NCBI RefSeq assembly: GCF_017868775.1
Contig: NZ_CP053381.1
Location: 806,001-870,000 of the forward strand
Length of the DNA: 64,000 nt
Source of the DNA: Billgrantia sulfidoxydans
Lineage (GTDB): Bacteria > Pseudomonadota > Gammaproteobacteria > Pseudomonadales > Halomonadaceae
Direction: 5' to 3'
The position numbers and the translations under genes were made by a program. The notes beneath the pieces are model-generated. The model was not told the origin of the DNA. It was given only the letters and a program-made list of their open reading frames with translations, and ran no database searches. This document shows positions 34,968-42,887 of the stretch, piece after piece. Numbering within the stretch: the first letter of the stretch is position 1; every line of letters starts with the position of its first letter.

Positions 34968-35756
34968 TCATCGCGCCATGGCCAGGCCCATGGCGCGGGC
35001 CCGGTCGGCGGGGTCGGCTATCTCGCCGATGCGCGCAGCCTGCTCGATCAGCGATTGGCGCTGGCTGGGGGACATCTCCGGCAGTGCGATGCTGTGGGCC
35101 TGCTCCAGCTCCTGGGCCAGCACCAGCACCAGTACCATGTTGCGGAAGTGGCGTTCCTCTGCCAGCGGTGAGTCGTTGACCCGACGCATCAGCTCGATGG
35201 CCTCTTCGTCCTCTCCGGCCAGCGAATGCGCCAGCGCCAGGTTGGTGAGGGCATCGGGGCTATGCGGCGAGAGTGCCGCTGCCTGGGAGAAGGCGTGCTG
35301 CGCCGACTCACCCTGGCCCAACAGGGCGTGGGCAGCGCCCAGGTGGCTCCAGGCCGCCAGGGTATTCACTTCCGGGGCTGCCTTGTGCAGGTTGCGTACC
35401 GCACTTTCGACCTCGCCAAGGCGCAACTGGGCCGTGCCCAGTCCCAGCAGGGCATCGGTGTTCTCGATATCGAGACTCAGGGCGGTGCGGAAGGAGGTCT
35501 TGGCGGCTTCCGCGTTGCCGGCATCGAGCCGAGCATTGCCGAGCCGTACATGGATCTGGGGGTCGTCGGCGGACAGCTCCGCCGCTCGCTCGTACATGGC
35601 GGCGGCCGTGGCGTGGTCGCCGCGCCGGCCGATGTCGTCCGCCAGGCTGAGCAGGCGGGCTTCCTCTCCGCCCAGGCCGCTGCCGGGGGTCGAGCAGGCG
35701 CCGAGTGTCAGACAGGAAAGCAGGATAGCGGGCATTCGTATGTCGTTGCGCATCAC
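34968..35756 (-). CDS. TadD-like TPR lipoprotein (possible secretin pilotin)
   Basis: 262 residues; GTG at 35756 or ATG at 35753, both behind GAGGAGGT. Lipoprotein signal with lipobox LTLGA-Cys21, then five to six TPR units (HATAAAMYERAAELSADDP, VRLGNARLDAGNAEAAKTSF, LGLGTAQLRLGEVESAVRNL, SHLGAAHALLGQGESAQHAF, TNLALAHSLAGEDEEAIEL). This is the architecture of TadD, the outer-membrane lipoprotein needed for Tad secretin assembly. It is encoded opposite to the T3SS genes but between the two secretin parts, as in rhizobial-like T3SS clusters where a TPR gene separates rhcC1 and rhcC2. Confidence 0.8.
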   Translation of the reverse strand: MMRNDIRMPAILLSCLTLGACSTPGSGLGGEEARLLSLADDIGRRGDHATAAAMYERAAELSADDPQIHVRLGNARLDAGNAEAAKTSFRTALSLDIENTDALLGLGTAQLRLGEVESAVRNLHKAAPEVNTLAAWSHLGAAHALLGQGESAQHAFSQAAALSPHSPDALTNLALAHSLAGEDEEAIELMRRVNDSPLAEERHFRNMVLVLVLAQELEQAHSIALPEMSPSQRQSLIEQAARIGEIADPADRARAMGLAMAR

Positions 35757-35934
35757 CGATGAGACCTCCTCGTATGGGGAAGCACGCCCCGAGTTTGCTT
35801 GCCGTGAAATACGCCTTTCAAGGAGCTTTCCGTTGCGGGTATTCCAGGGAAGCCTGTTACCTCGTCAGGCAAAGACGTTTCGATACTACTGCACCTTTCT
35901 CCTCCTTGGTATAGGAAAAATCATTTCGGTATCG
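35757..35934. promoter_or_regulatory. Divergent control region between tadD-like and rhcC1-like genes
   Basis: 178 bases, more AT-rich than its surroundings (35870-35935 especially), separating genes that run in opposite directions. It must carry the tadD-like promoter and probably that of the second T3SS operon. No known regulator box was recognised. Confidence 0.45.
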
Positions 35935-36528
35935 ATGCGAAAGGGTCATGCAATATTCACTCTTATTGGTGTGGGTTTGGCCACTATTTCAGGATATTGC
36001 ATTGCCGAGGAACAGGTAAGCGGATGGCCGATGGAGGAGTGGAAGGAGCGCGAGTATCGCTACGTCATCATCGATCAAGACGTACGCGACGTGCTTCGGG
36101 AAATGGGGCACAACCTGTCGCTACCGGTGGAAATTTCACGTGAAGTCAAAGGGCGGGTAAGAGGGGACATACGCGCCGGTACCGCCGAGGAGTTCCTTGA
36201 GAGGATCAGCGCCGCCAACGGCCTGGCCTGGTTCTTCGATGGCGGTGTGCTGCATGTCGCCACGCGGGGCGAGATGACGCAGCGCCGCTTCGAACTCAAT
36301 GGAATCGACTCGCAGCAGTTGATGGAAAACATAGAGGAATCCCGTATCGGCGCCCCCTTGCGAGTGCGACTGGTGGATGGTGGCTCGACGCTCCAGGCCT
36401 GGGGGCCGCCGGCATGGATCGACAGCGTGGCCAGGCACGTCGAACGCCTTCGTCAACCGACCCCGCGAGGTCCATCCGGTGTCCGGGTTTTTCGCGGCGG
36501 AACGACCGAGACCGCCGTCAGCGAATGA
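35935..36528 (+). CDS. RhcC1/NolW-like protein: secretin N-domains without the channel
   Basis: 197 residues from the ATG at 35935 (weak ribosome site; open frame further upstream is antisense to the TPR gene). Signal peptide to about residue 25 (ISGYCIA). The body matches the N0-N1 part of classical SctC: YRYVIIDQDVRDVLREMGHN, LPVEISREVKGRVRGDIRAG, TAEEFLERISAANGLAWFFD, GVLHVATRGEMTQRRFELNG, and a second fold ending in GPPAWIDSVARHVERLR. It stops before any N3 or secretin barrel. Rhizobia split SctC in this way into RhcC1 (NolW) and RhcC2. It likely forms the periplasmic neck linking the SctD/J rings to the separate secretin. Confidence 0.82.
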   Translation: MRKGHAIFTLIGVGLATISGYCIAEEQVSGWPMEEWKEREYRYVIIDQDVRDVLREMGHNLSLPVEISREVKGRVRGDIRAGTAEEFLERISAANGLAWFFDGGVLHVATRGEMTQRRFELNGIDSQQLMENIEESRIGAPLRVRLVDGGSTLQAWGPPAWIDSVARHVERLRQPTPRGPSGVRVFRGGTTETAVSE

Positions 36529-36581
36529 CGGCGAAACGAAGAAAGCAGGCAAAACGAAGAGAAGAAAAGGAGGAAGAGATC

Positions 36582-36761
36582 ATGGCGACTGAAGCCGTAG
36601 GTGCACCCGGTGGCAACGACCTTTCCAGCACGGATCAGCAGGCTTTCGATGCCGCCGTCGAGAATGCCCAGGCCCAAGCCATCGTCGGCCAGGCAGTGGG
36701 ATCACTGGCGATGATGCACCTGATGGATTATGCCGGCGACATGCTCAAGGACGAAGGCTGA
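36582..36761 (+). CDS. Small 59-residue protein, needle subunit candidate (SctF)
   Basis: ATG at 36582 with an excellent site (AAAAGGAGGAAGAG). A polar start (MATEAVGAPGGND) is followed by one long helix (STDQQAFDAAVENAQAQAIV, then GQAVGSLAMMHLMDYAGDML). No cysteines, no signal peptide. Sequence does not identify it. A very small, strongly translated gene immediately before the inner-rod and sctJ genes is where needle or pilus subunits sit in related clusters, and a hairpin follows it that could raise its level over downstream genes. Confidence 0.6.
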   Translation: MATEAVGAPGGNDLSSTDQQAFDAAVENAQAQAIVGQAVGSLAMMHLMDYAGDMLKDEG

Positions 36762-36775
36762 CGTCGGTACGAATG

Positions 36776-36794
36776 CGGCAGGAATTGCCTGCCG
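36776..36794 (+). terminator. Hairpin after the needle-candidate gene
   Basis: A perfect 7-bp stem (CGGCAGG at 36776-36782, CCTGCCG at 36788-36794) with a 5-base loop, 14 bases after the stop codon. No T-run follows, so it more likely stabilises the upstream mRNA or partly attenuates transcription than fully terminates it. Confidence 0.5.
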
Positions 36795-36823
36795 TTCAGG
36801 CACACGTTATGAGGTGATTCGTG

Positions 36824-37249
36824 ATGATGTCCGCGATGACGACAGGCGCGACGCCCGCCCCGATGGCGGAGGGCGTGGCGAATTCCGGAACGCTTGCCGA
36901 GCAGAATCTGTTCGAGCACATGGCACGCGTTTCCGGCTCGACCCTGCAGGCCGTGACCCCGGCCGATCTTGGCGAGAAAATCCTCAATGGGTTTGAGGGC
37001 ACTCTCGAGCGGATGCAGGCGTTCTCCTCCGGCCAGGGCGGCGAAGGGGGTGATGCCTCTCGGGCCGTGTCGGGCATCGAGAGCGACGGCAGCGTTGACG
37101 ACCCCAGCGCCGAGGCACTTGGTGGCGACCAGTTCCAGCGCATGATCGACGCGTTCGGCTCGATGTTCGACCATGCGGTCGAGTCGAGGCTGATGGCGTC
37201 CTGCGCTGCCCAGACATCGGGCGCCTGCTCGACGCTGCTGCGGGGATGA
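36824..37249 (+). CDS. T3SS inner-rod candidate (SctI; HrpB2/NolB position)
   Basis: 141 residues from the ATG at 36824 (GAGGTGA six bases upstream). Low-complexity polar N-terminus and middle, with a C-terminal helix pair QFQRMIDAFGSMFDHAVESR and LMASCAAQTSGACSTLLRG. The ending, helix-MFD-x-x-x-ES-x-L...LL-x-G, resembles the conserved C-terminus of SctI/HrpB2 proteins. The gene directly precedes sctJ with a 4-base overlap, as sctI/nolB does in Hrp2 and Rhc clusters. Confidence 0.65.
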   Translation: MMSAMTTGATPAPMAEGVANSGTLAEQNLFEHMARVSGSTLQAVTPADLGEKILNGFEGTLERMQAFSSGQGGEGGDASRAVSGIESDGSVDDPSAEALGGDQFQRMIDAFGSMFDHAVESRLMASCAAQTSGACSTLLRG

Positions 37250-38043
37250 CCGGTTTGCCACTTATCCCACGACGCAGGGGCTTGCTCCGAGCGCTGTCGA
37301 TTCTCGCCATGGCGCTGCTGCTGCAGGCGTGTGACACCGAGTTGTATACCGACCTCAGCGAGCGCGAGGCCAACGTCATGGTGGCGGCGCTGGCCAGGCA
37401 CGGGATTCCTGCCAAGCGGGTCGCCGCCGATGGCGGTCGCATGACCGTCACCGTCGACGAGGATCGCTTTGCCGAGGCGGTGGAGATACTGGATCGCCTG
37501 GGGCTGCCCCAGGAGCGCTTTTCTAATCTTGGCGAGATTTTCCAGGGCAACAGCCTGGTCTCGTCGCCGGTACAGGAGCGCGCTCAGATGCTCTATGCGC
37601 TCAGCGAAGAGCTGTCGCATACGGTGTCGCAGATCGATGGCGTTCTCACGGCCCGGGTGCACGTCGTCCTTCCCGAGAACGACCTGGTACGCCAGGACAG
37701 CACGCCTTCGTCGGCCTCGGTGTTCATTCGCCACGCGCCGGAGCTCGAGGTGGGTCCGCTGATCCCACGGATCAAGACCTTGGTGGCCAACGGCATTGCC
37801 GGGCTCTCCTACGACAACGTCTCGGTGGTGCCGGTGGCGGCGGTGAGGCTGGAGCCCCGGGTGGAAGTATTGCCAATGCAGACGAGCACCTTTCTCGGTA
37901 TCGCCATGCCGACCAGCAGCGTCGGTCGCATCAGTTGGCTGTTCGGAGGCTTCGTCGTCCTGCTGCTGAGCCTGGCCGGGGCGGTGGGCTGGATGGTCTG
38001 GCAGCGGCGGCGCGCGCCCTATGACCTGGAGCCACCCGCATGA
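37246..38043 (+). CDS. sctJ: T3SS inner-ring lipoprotein SctJ
   Basis: 265 residues, ATG at 37246 overlapping the previous stop. Lipobox LLQA-Cys29 followed by the family start CDTELYTDLSEREANVMVAA. Two ring-building folds follow (KRVAADGGRMTVTVDEDRFA; LSHTVSQIDGVLTARVHVVLPEND), then a C-terminal membrane segment (about 228-250, SWLFGGFVVLLLSLAGAVGW). SctJ makes the inner ring of the inner-membrane base with SctD. It is the NolT/RhcJ equivalent. Confidence 0.96.
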   Translation: MTGLPLIPRRRGLLRALSILAMALLLQACDTELYTDLSEREANVMVAALARHGIPAKRVAADGGRMTVTVDEDRFAEAVEILDRLGLPQERFSNLGEIFQGNSLVSSPVQERAQMLYALSEELSHTVSQIDGVLTARVHVVLPENDLVRQDSTPSSASVFIRHAPELEVGPLIPRIKTLVANGIAGLSYDNVSVVPVAAVRLEPRVEVLPMQTSTFLGIAMPTSSVGRISWLFGGFVVLLLSLAGAVGWMVWQRRRAPYDLEPPA

Positions 38044-38738
38044 GCGGAGCAAATACCGTCGCCGAACGAGAGCCGTCGGCCTCGGCATGGCGAGCCTTCG
38101 TCGAGGCGCCGGCGCGCTACGTTGCGCGCCCCTGGCTGCAGGATTGCCTGGGAGGGATTGCCGGTGATGCTCTCCTGGAGTCGCTGCTGCGTCATCCCCG
38201 CTTCCAGCGCCGTCTGGCGCAGCGGCTGATTGACCGGCATGGCCTGATGCCACCCGAGACGCTGCCCGCGCCCACCGAAGAGGACGCTCGGCTGCTGGCG
38301 TTGCCGGCGTCGGCCGGCGCCGCCCTGGCCCACTACTGCGGCGTGATCTGCCATGCCGCCGCCTTCGTGCGCGAGATACGCGCGCCTCGCGTGGTGGCAC
38401 TCAAGCAACGTTTCGGCGACGCCGCCTTCGCCGCCGCGCTGGCCAACCGCGAGCTGGCGGTGACGGCAGCGAGCGTTGACGACATCGAGACGCTGGCGCA
38501 GGAGGTCGAGCGCGATGGGCAGGCCTGCGTCTCGGCCTGGCTCTCGCTCCAGCCGCCCGAACTCGCCGCCTGGCTGAGGCTGGGGTTGGCCAGCGGCTTG
38601 CCGGGGGAGGGGACGCTGGAAGAAGCCTCCCCCGAAGTTTGCCGGCAAGGGCCGCGCATCGTGCGCTGCGCCGCCGCCATCGTCGATGCAGAAATCAGGG
38701 AATCAGAGCATGCACCAACTGCCGACACGCCCGGGTAA
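38040..38738 (+). CDS. sctK: T3SS sorting-platform adaptor SctK-like (NolU/HrpB4 position)
   Basis: 232 residues, ATG at 38040 overlapping the sctJ stop (ATGA). Mostly helical with Arg/Ala-rich character (WLQDCLGGIAGDALLESLL, LALPASAGAALAHYCGVICH, VREIRAPRVVALKQRFGDAAF). SctK proteins are poorly conserved; the call rests on length and on the fixed gene order between sctJ and sctL. SctK links the cytosolic sorting platform to SctD. Confidence 0.75.
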   Translation: MSGANTVAEREPSASAWRAFVEAPARYVARPWLQDCLGGIAGDALLESLLRHPRFQRRLAQRLIDRHGLMPPETLPAPTEEDARLLALPASAGAALAHYCGVICHAAAFVREIRAPRVVALKQRFGDAAFAAALANRELAVTAASVDDIETLAQEVERDGQACVSAWLSLQPPELAAWLRLGLASGLPGEGTLEEASPEVCRQGPRIVRCAAAIVDAEIRESEHAPTADTPG

Positions 38739-39306
38739 GGTCATCCTGCGCGGCGACGAGGCCCAGGCCTGGATCGATGGCTACGCCTTTCTCGAGCGCG
38801 CCCAGGCGCACGCCAGGGAGGTGGAGTCGAGAACCCGGCATACCGCCGCCAGCGCCTATGCCGACGGCTTCGAGGAAGGACGTCGGGAGGGCGAAGCCCG
38901 GGCGGCCGAGCTGCTGGCGCAGGCCACACAGCGGGTGGAGCGCTATCTGGCGGGGCTCGACCAGGCACTGGCCGAACTCTCCCTGCGCATGGTGCGTCGC
39001 ATCCTGGGTGAGTTCGACGACGCCGAGCTGGTGAGCCGCTGCGCGCGCCAGGCCCTGCGCGAATTGCGCCATGACATGCGGGTCAGCGTGCGCGTGGCGC
39101 CGGAGCGGGTGGCAGCCGTCGAAGCGCTGCTGGCCCAGGGGCCGGCGATCCCCGAAGGCCCCGCCTATCGCGTCGAAGGCGATGCGCAACTGGGGCCGGG
39201 CCAATGCCTGCTGGTCAGCCCGGTGGCGATCGTCGATGTGGGGCTCGATGCCCAACTGACCGCCTTGCGTCGAGCGCTGGCGAGTGGCCAGGAGCCGCAC
39301 CGATGA
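38710..39306 (+). CDS. sctL: T3SS ATPase regulator SctL (FliH/HrpE-like)
   Basis: 198 residues from the ATG at 38710 (AGGGA upstream; an ATG 8 codons earlier is weaker). The start lies inside sctK (29-base overlap). A charged helical N-half with YADGFEEGRREGEARAAELL precedes a compact C-terminal domain (MVRRILGEFDDAELVSRCAR, VEGDAQLGPGQCLLVSP), the usual FliH/YscL plan. It forms the stator-like dimers that hold the SctN ATPase. NolV equivalent. Confidence 0.88.
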   Translation: MHQLPTRPGKVILRGDEAQAWIDGYAFLERAQAHAREVESRTRHTAASAYADGFEEGRREGEARAAELLAQATQRVERYLAGLDQALAELSLRMVRRILGEFDDAELVSRCARQALRELRHDMRVSVRVAPERVAAVEALLAQGPAIPEGPAYRVEGDAQLGPGQCLLVSPVAIVDVGLDAQLTALRRALASGQEPHR

Positions 39307-40640
39307 CCTCCCCAGAGATCGATCTCGAGGCGCTGCTGCCGCGGCTGGGCGCGCGGCTGGAGGAAGCCGAACTGCGTCCGGTGCACGGCCGGGTGCGGCG
39401 TATTCGCGGCCTGCTGGTGCACGCCAGCGTCGACGGCACCGGCATCGGTGAGCTGTGCTACCTGCGCGACCCTGTGAGCGGGCGCCATGTCGCCGCCGAG
39501 GTGATCGGCTTCGAAGAGGAGCATGCCATTCTCTCGCCCATCGGCGACCTTCAGGGCATGTCCACCCGGGCCGAGGTGATCGCCACCGGTGGTCCGCAGG
39601 GCGTGCCGGTGGGGGAGGCGCTGCTGGGTCGGGTGATCAGCCCGCTGGGCACCTTCATCGATGCCGCGCCGGAGCGCGATCTCGACGCGCTGCGCCTCTG
39701 CCCGGTGCATGCCGAACCCCCCAGCCCCCTGGCGCGACAGCTGATCCAGCATCCGCTGGCATTGGGTATTCGCGCCATCGACGGCCTGCTGACCGTGGCG
39801 CGTGGCCAGCGCGTCGGCATCTTCGGCGAGCCCGGGGTGGGCAAGTCGTCGCTGCTCTCCGCCATCGTGCGCGGCAGCGAGGCGGAGGTCATCGTGCTGG
39901 GGTTGGTTGGAGAACGCGGTCGCGAAGTGCGCGAGCTGCTTGACGTGCAGCTCGATGCCAAGGCCCGGCAGCGCACGGTCTGCGTGGTGGCCACGTCCGA
40001 TCGCCCGGCCATCGAACGGGCACGTGCCGCCATGGTCGCGACCACCGTGGCGGAGCACTTCCGCGACCAGGGGCGCGACGTCCTGCTGCTGGTCGACAGC
40101 ATCACCCGCTTTGCCCGGGCCCAGCGCGAAATCGGCCTGGCCGCCGGCGAGCCGCCGACCCGACGCGGCTATCCGCCTTCGCTCTTCGCCGCCTTGCCGC
40201 GCCTGCTGGAGCGAGCGGGGCCGGGGGCCAGCGGGAGCATCACCGCACTCTATACCGTGCTCACCGAGGGCGACAGCAGCCTCGATCCGGTTGCCGAGGA
40301 GACGCGGGCCATTCTCGACGGCCACATCGTACTCAGCGCCGACCTGGCCAAGCGCGACCACTTTCCGGCCATCGACGTCCTCGCCAGCCGCAGCCGCCTG
40401 ATGGATGCCGTCATCTCGAACGAGCAGCGCCGCAACGCCGGTCGAATTCGCGACCTGCTGGCGCGCCATCGCGATGTCGAGCTGCTGCTTCAGGTCGGTG
40501 AGTACCGCGAGGGCAACGACCCCCTTACCGACGAGGCGGTGGCCAGGCATGCCGCCATCGAAGCCTTCCTGCGCCAGAGCGAGAGGGAACACAGCAACTT
40601 CGAGGACACCTTGAAACGCATGGATGAACTGCTGTCATGA
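39303..40640 (+). CDS. sctN: T3SS ATPase SctN
   Basis: 445 residues, ATG at 39303 overlapping the sctL stop. Walker A GEPGVGKS at residues 175-182, ERGREVRELL, Walker B region VLLLVDSITRFARAQREIGLAAGEPPTRRGYPPS-type signature (ATPase alpha/beta family), and ITALYTVLTEGDSSLDPVAE. It hydrolyses ATP to release chaperones and unfold substrates at the export gate. Complete and canonical. Confidence 0.97.
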   Translation: MTSPEIDLEALLPRLGARLEEAELRPVHGRVRRIRGLLVHASVDGTGIGELCYLRDPVSGRHVAAEVIGFEEEHAILSPIGDLQGMSTRAEVIATGGPQGVPVGEALLGRVISPLGTFIDAAPERDLDALRLCPVHAEPPSPLARQLIQHPLALGIRAIDGLLTVARGQRVGIFGEPGVGKSSLLSAIVRGSEAEVIVLGLVGERGREVRELLDVQLDAKARQRTVCVVATSDRPAIERARAAMVATTVAEHFRDQGRDVLLLVDSITRFARAQREIGLAAGEPPTRRGYPPSLFAALPRLLERAGPGASGSITALYTVLTEGDSSLDPVAEETRAILDGHIVLSADLAKRDHFPAIDVLASRSRLMDAVISNEQRRNAGRIRDLLARHRDVELLLQVGEYREGNDPLTDEAVARHAAIEAFLRQSEREHSNFEDTLKRMDELLS

Positions 40641-41116
40641 CCGATCGATTCCGTCTCGAGCAACTCATGGCGCTGCGTGAGCGGCGCGAACGCCTGGCCG
40701 AGGCCGCCCTGGCGGCGCAGCAACGGCGCTGTCGGGACGAGGCGCACCGCATCGACGAGCTCGACCTCACCCTGGCGCGCGAGCAGAGCGACTTCGACCG
40801 GCTCGAGCAGGAGTGGTTCGAGGCGGCGGAGGGCGCCACCTTGTCACCGGCGGAGCTGGAGCAGGCGCGCCAGGCGATCGACGATCATCAGCGGCGCCAG
40901 GCCGAGCTGGCCGATGCGCGCTCGTCGGCCGAGCGCGAGCAATGCCGACTGCTCGAGGAGTGTGCCCGGCAGGCCGAGGTCTGGAAGCAACGCTCCCATG
41001 CCCGGGAGGCGCTGGGGAAGCTGGTCGAGCGCCGTCGCAGCGCCGACCGCATCGTGCAGGAGGGTCGCCTCGAGGCGGACCTCGAGGTCACCCTGCCGCG
41101 CGGAGGGCCGCCATGA
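40637..41116 (+). CDS. sctO: T3SS stalk protein SctO-like
   Basis: 159 residues, ATG at 40637 overlapping the sctN stop. Almost entirely charged coiled coil (FRLEQLMALRERRERLAEAA, HRIDELDLTLAREQSDFDRL, HAREALGKLVERRRSADRIV), as expected for the FliJ/YscO stalk that sits in the SctN ring and contacts SctV. Sequence conservation in this family is low; position and coiled-coil nature carry the call. Confidence 0.85.
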   Translation: MTDRFRLEQLMALRERRERLAEAALAAQQRRCRDEAHRIDELDLTLAREQSDFDRLEQEWFEAAEGATLSPAELEQARQAIDDHQRRQAELADARSSAEREQCRLLEECARQAEVWKQRSHAREALGKLVERRRSADRIVQEGRLEADLEVTLPRGGPP

Positions 41117-42234
41117 CCAAGCTCGACCTGATGCCGGCGACGGGGCGGCAGGGCTCGACGACGAGGGGCACGGTCGTGGCGGCGCGTCTGCCCCGGTTCT
41201 CGCCGGAGCAGGCGACCCTGCTCAACGCGCTGCATCGGCCCCGCCCCGCGCTCGCCCTCAGCCTGGGCGAACGGGCGCTGCGGCTGCGCATCGTCCCGCC
41301 GGCCGAGCCGACTCCCTTGCCGGTCGCGCTGGGGCTGTCGCTGGGCGACGCCCCCGCGCTACTCCGGCTCGGTCACGACGGCCTGGCGCTATTGACGCGG
41401 CACCTGGCGCTGCGCGCCGGGCTGGAGACGTGCGAGCCCGACCTCACGGCCCTGTGGCTGGAGTACGCCCTGCTGGAGTGGGTCGAGCCCCTGGAAGCCC
41501 GGCTCGGCGTCGCCCTGCGGCTGGACGGGGGGCAGCCCTCGTTCGACGGCGACGAGGCCCTCGACATCCTGCTGCAGCTGGAGGGCGACGGGGGCACCGG
41601 CCAACTGCACCTGTCGCTGGGCGCCGCCGCCACGCGGGCCGTCGCGCCGCTGCTGGATGCGCTTCCCGCCGTCGCGCCCAGGGCCTGCTCGGCGCTACCC
41701 GTCACCGTGCAGTGGGTCGCCGGCCATCAGCGGCTGCGGCTGGACGAGCTGCGCGGCCTGAGGCCGGGCGACGTGGTGCTGCTCGAGCGGCCGGTCAGGG
41801 CGCTGGCGGCCGCCGGTCGCCCGCTGGCCGAGGTGGAGGAGCAGGGCGGTGGACTGAGGCTGGTCACGACGCCACTCCCCGGGCCTGGTGACGACCTCGA
41901 TGCGCCGTGCGCCGACGGCGATTCCCCCCGCAATGAAACCGGTAACCACAGGAGCCGTGACGCCATGGCAGAGAACCCCCATAGTCCGAAACCACCGCCC
42001 GATACGGCGGCCCTGGATGGCCTGCCGATGCGCCTGGTGTGCGAGCTCGGCCGCCTCGAGCTCACGCTCGGCGAGCTGCGCGAACTGGGGCCGGGAAGCG
42101 TGTTGCCGCTCACCCGGCCGAGGGAGGACGCCGTGGACCTGGTGGTCAATGGCCGGCCCCTGGGACGCGGGCGGCTGGTGGAGATCGGCGATGGCCTCGG
42201 CGTGCAGATCGTGAGGCTCACGGGCGATGAGTGA
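41113..42234 (+). CDS. sctQ: T3SS cytosolic C-ring/sorting-platform protein SctQ
   Basis: 373 residues, ATG at 41113 overlapping the sctO stop. A divergent N-terminal region is followed by SPOA folds: one around residues 196-240 (SALPVTVQWVAGHQRLRLDE, LRGLRPGDVVLLE) and the C-terminal one around 305-370 (LVCELGRLELTLGELRELGP, VLPLTRPREDAVDLVVNGRP, GRGRLVEIGDGLGVQIVRL). SctQ forms the pods of the sorting platform. An internal start with its own ribosome site precedes the last domain. Overlaps sctR by 8 bases. Confidence 0.92.
   Translation: MTKLDLMPATGRQGSTTRGTVVAARLPRFSPEQATLLNALHRPRPALALSLGERALRLRIVPPAEPTPLPVALGLSLGDAPALLRLGHDGLALLTRHLALRAGLETCEPDLTALWLEYALLEWVEPLEARLGVALRLDGGQPSFDGDEALDILLQLEGDGGTGQLHLSLGAAATRAVAPLLDALPAVAPRACSALPVTVQWVAGHQRLRLDELRGLRPGDVVLLERPVRALAAAGRPLAEVEEQGGGLRLVTTPLPGPGDDLDAPCADGDSPRNETGNHRSRDAMAENPHSPKPPPDTAALDGLPMRLVCELGRLELTLGELRELGPGSVLPLTRPREDAVDLVVNGRPLGRGRLVEIGDGLGVQIVRLTGDE
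41965..42234 (+). CDS. Internal translation product of sctQ (SctQ-C)
   Basis: In-frame ATG at 41965 (Met285 of SctQ) preceded by AGGAG at 41950-41954. It would give an 89-residue protein made of the C-terminal SPOA domain alone. Internal starts producing SctQ-C, which assembles with full-length SctQ, are known for YscQ, SpaO and others. Here it is a prediction from the ribosome site and domain boundary; the 10-base spacing is slightly long. Confidence 0.55.
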   Translation: MAENPHSPKPPPDTAALDGLPMRLVCELGRLELTLGELRELGPGSVLPLTRPREDAVDLVVNGRPLGRGRLVEIGDGLGVQIVRLTGDE

Positions 42235-42883
42235 GTTCGAGCCCAACCTGGTCGGCATGATCATCGTGGTCGCCTCGCTGGGGCTGCTGCCCCTGGCGGT
42301 GGTGACCATGACCTCGTTCCTCAAGATCGCCGTGGTGCTGTTCCTGATCCGCAATGCCCTGGGCATCCAGCAGACGCCGCCCAACCTGGTGCTCTACGGC
42401 ATCGCCCTGGTGCTGACGGTCTACATCACCACGCCGCTGGTCGGCGAGATCGCCTACCGGCTCGAGAGCCACGGCGGTTCGCTGGAGAGCGTCGAGGAGA
42501 TCCGCGAGACCGGCACGCTGCTGCGCGGCCCGCTGCAGGAGTACCTGTCGCTCTACGCCAACGAGCGCGAGCGCGTCTTCTTCATCGATGCCACCCAGAA
42601 CATCTGGTCGCAGCAGGCGCGCGAGAATTTGCAGGAGGACGACCTGGTGGTGCTGATCCCGGCCTTCGTCACCTCCGAGCTGGTGCGTGCCTTCGAGATC
42701 GGCTTTCTCATCTACCTGCCGTTCCTGGTCATCGACCTGGTGGTGGCGAACGTGCTGATGGCGATGGGCATGGTGATGGTCGCACCGCCGCTGATCTCGG
42801 TGCCGCTGAAGATCTTCCTGTTCGTTGCCGTGGACGGCTGGTCGCGCCTGATGCACGGCCTGATCCTCAGCTACGGAGGCTAG
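42227..42883 (+). CDS. sctR: T3SS export apparatus protein SctR
   Basis: 218 residues, ATG at 42227 inside the end of sctQ. FliP/YscR signature: TMTSFLKIAVVLFLIRNALGIQQTPPN near the N-terminus, QNIWSQQARENLQEDDLVVL, and FVTSELVRAFEIGFLIYLPFLVIDLVVANVLMAMGM towards the end. Four membrane segments. Forms the pore of the export gate with SctS and SctT. Starts without a signal peptide. Confidence 0.97.
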   Translation: MSEFEPNLVGMIIVVASLGLLPLAVVTMTSFLKIAVVLFLIRNALGIQQTPPNLVLYGIALVLTVYITTPLVGEIAYRLESHGGSLESVEEIRETGTLLRGPLQEYLSLYANERERVFFIDATQNIWSQQARENLQEDDLVVLIPAFVTSELVRAFEIGFLIYLPFLVIDLVVANVLMAMGMVMVAPPLISVPLKIFLFVAVDGWSRLMHGLILSYGG

Positions 42884-42887
42884 CCAC

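Noticed and set aside
34912..35934. In-frame extension upstream of the rhcC1-like gene
   Set aside because: It runs antisense through the TPR lipoprotein; a clear signal peptide begins at 35935.
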